The notes under the pieces are model-generated. The model was not told the DNA's origin. It saw nothing but the letters and a program-made list of their open reading frames with translations, and ran no database searches. From an uncultured Lachnospiraceae bacterium (GTDB taxonomy: Bacteria; Bacillota; Clostridia; Lachnospirales; Lachnospiraceae), in contig CACXAT010000006.1 of the NCBI GenBank assembly GCA_902765725.1, positions 62,001 to 126,000 of the forward strand: a DNA stretch of 64,000 bases, read 5' to 3'. The translations under genes and the position numbers were made by a program. Positions 63,470 to 64,000 of the stretch are shown here, one piece after another. How positions within the stretch are numbered: position 1 is the stretch's first letter; each line of letters starts with the position of its first letter.

Positions 63470-63499
63470 ATTCTGCTTGATGCAGAGGTATTTTGTCAA
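63470..63499 (-). promoter_or_regulatory. Possible promoter of the solute-binding protein gene
   Basis: Minus strand -35 TTGACA (63494-63499), 18-bp spacer, -10 CAGAAT (63470-63475). The -10 is weak. Confidence 0.45.
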
Positions 63500-63518
63500 G
63501 AATGAATTCTGTAATGTC

Positions 63519-64000
63519 TCAGGCTCCGATACACTTGATCAGATAATTATAGATCTTGGAATAGGTAGCCGCGGTATAGTGGACACCGTCAACCGTAGAG
63601 AACTTGCTGAATACCAGCTCATCATAGCTGTCGATGATGCCATATCCGTTCAGTCCGGCGACCATCGCCTTGTTAAATGCGAGAACACCTGAATTGCGGA
63701 CAACAGACCAGGTCTTTGCCAGCTTGTTGTACACAGGATTGACAGTCATGAAATAAACCGTCGCGCCGTATCTGTTCAGAACCTTCCCAAGAGTGTTCAT
63801 GTAGGAGATGTATCCGCTGACATTCCCGAGGTCATTTACACCCAGATTAAATACGACAGCCTTACCATTCAGCTTATCCTTATTGCCAAGCTTGACCAGC
63901 TTCTCGGTTGCAGTACTCTTCAGCCACGCAAGACCCTGACCGACTTCGCCGATATAAGTCATGCTTCCGCCGACAGCCGCCTTCATGCCTACGGTGCGGG
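63519..64000 (-). CDS. SGNH/GDSL hydrolase family protein, 5' end beyond window
   Basis: Partial reading frame open to the window edge. The first residues visible are RTVGMKAAVGG, which fit the end of a GDSRTVGM block I. FNLGVNDLGN is block III, and the C-terminal VDGVHYTAATYSKIYNYL has the DxxH pair. It probably has an export signal upstream, like its neighbours; substrate unknown. The ATG at 63986 is internal. Confidence 0.78.
   Translation of the reverse strand, partial: RTVGMKAAVGGSMTYIGEVGQGLAWLKSTATEKLVKLGNKDKLNGKAVVFNLGVNDLGNVSGYISYMNTLGKVLNRYGATVYFMTVNPVYNKLAKTWSVVRNSGVLAFNKAMVAGLNGYGIIDSYDELVFSKFSTVDGVHYTAATYSKIYNYLIKCIGA

Overview
The window is a stretch of bacterial chromosome from a member of the Firmicutes, most likely a Lachnospiraceae-type Clostridium of moderately high GC. 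The case rests on family content and order: RemA (DUF370), Prp protease with an L27 carrying the cleavable N-terminal extension, NFACT/RqcH, NfnAB, TIGR03936/TIGR03960 radical SAM partners, SpoIIIE-type FtsK, DUF1846, DUF3048 and a Rex/ABC-F divergent pair. It is mainly housekeeping and compactly organised. Nearly all genes are on the minus strand; only the ABC-F ATPase, purC and the NFACT gene are on plus. I see no insertion sequence, prophage, integrase, CRISPR array or rRNA.

Layout, left to right (minus-strand operons read right to left). 1-2333: radC-mreB-mreC, with mreC cut by the window edge. 2387-6749: two FAD oxidoreductases and a PLP-dependent C-S lyase-like protein. 6746-15546: lipid flippase-miaB-mutS-mutL-miaA, an unbroken chain of mismatch-repair and tRNA-modification genes. 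15627-18952: secreted DUF3048 protein, ybeY, phoH, rlmH. 19049-21345: nfnB and nfnA, an electron-bifurcating transhydrogenase. 21413-30115: ftsK, uppP, a CFI-box protein, yebC, a CorC-like membrane protein, alr, rex. 30299-33195 (plus): ABC-F ATPase and purC. 33261-37031: NADP-isocitrate dehydrogenase, an unusual ParB-like/BMP fusion protein and a small phosphoesterase. 37152-41487: yicC-remA-gmk-rpoZ-rimO-pgsA. 41667-43439 (plus): NFACT/RqcH. 43537-53539: leuS, metF, obg, rpmA-prp-rplU, rng and the radical SAM pair. 53540-54163: a small-ORF and repeat region. 54164-57930: a two-gene molybdenum hydroxylase. 58151-64000: tRNA-Pro, DUF1846, a nucleotidyltransferase, tRNA-Thr and three secreted proteins, the last cut by the edge.

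Two loci stand out. The molybdenum hydroxylase large subunit (54164-57166) carries a fused ferredoxin-type N-terminus in which seven of the eight expected cluster-ligand cysteines are replaced, and no separate iron-sulfur subunit is encoded beside it. The protein at 33884-35824 joins a ParB-like domain to a periplasmic-type BMP/PnrA ligand-binding fold without any signal peptide, and sits in an overlapping operon with isocitrate dehydrogenase. Regulatory signals of interest include an attenuator-like leader before rplU, a perfect palindrome inside the promoter spacer of the NFACT gene, dyads at the nfnA and rex promoters, and three promoters whose -35 box contains the TGA stop codon of the preceding gene.

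All functions are assigned by reading motifs and family resemblance. No database search was possible, and start codons were chosen by eye from Shine-Dalgarno (SD) spacing.
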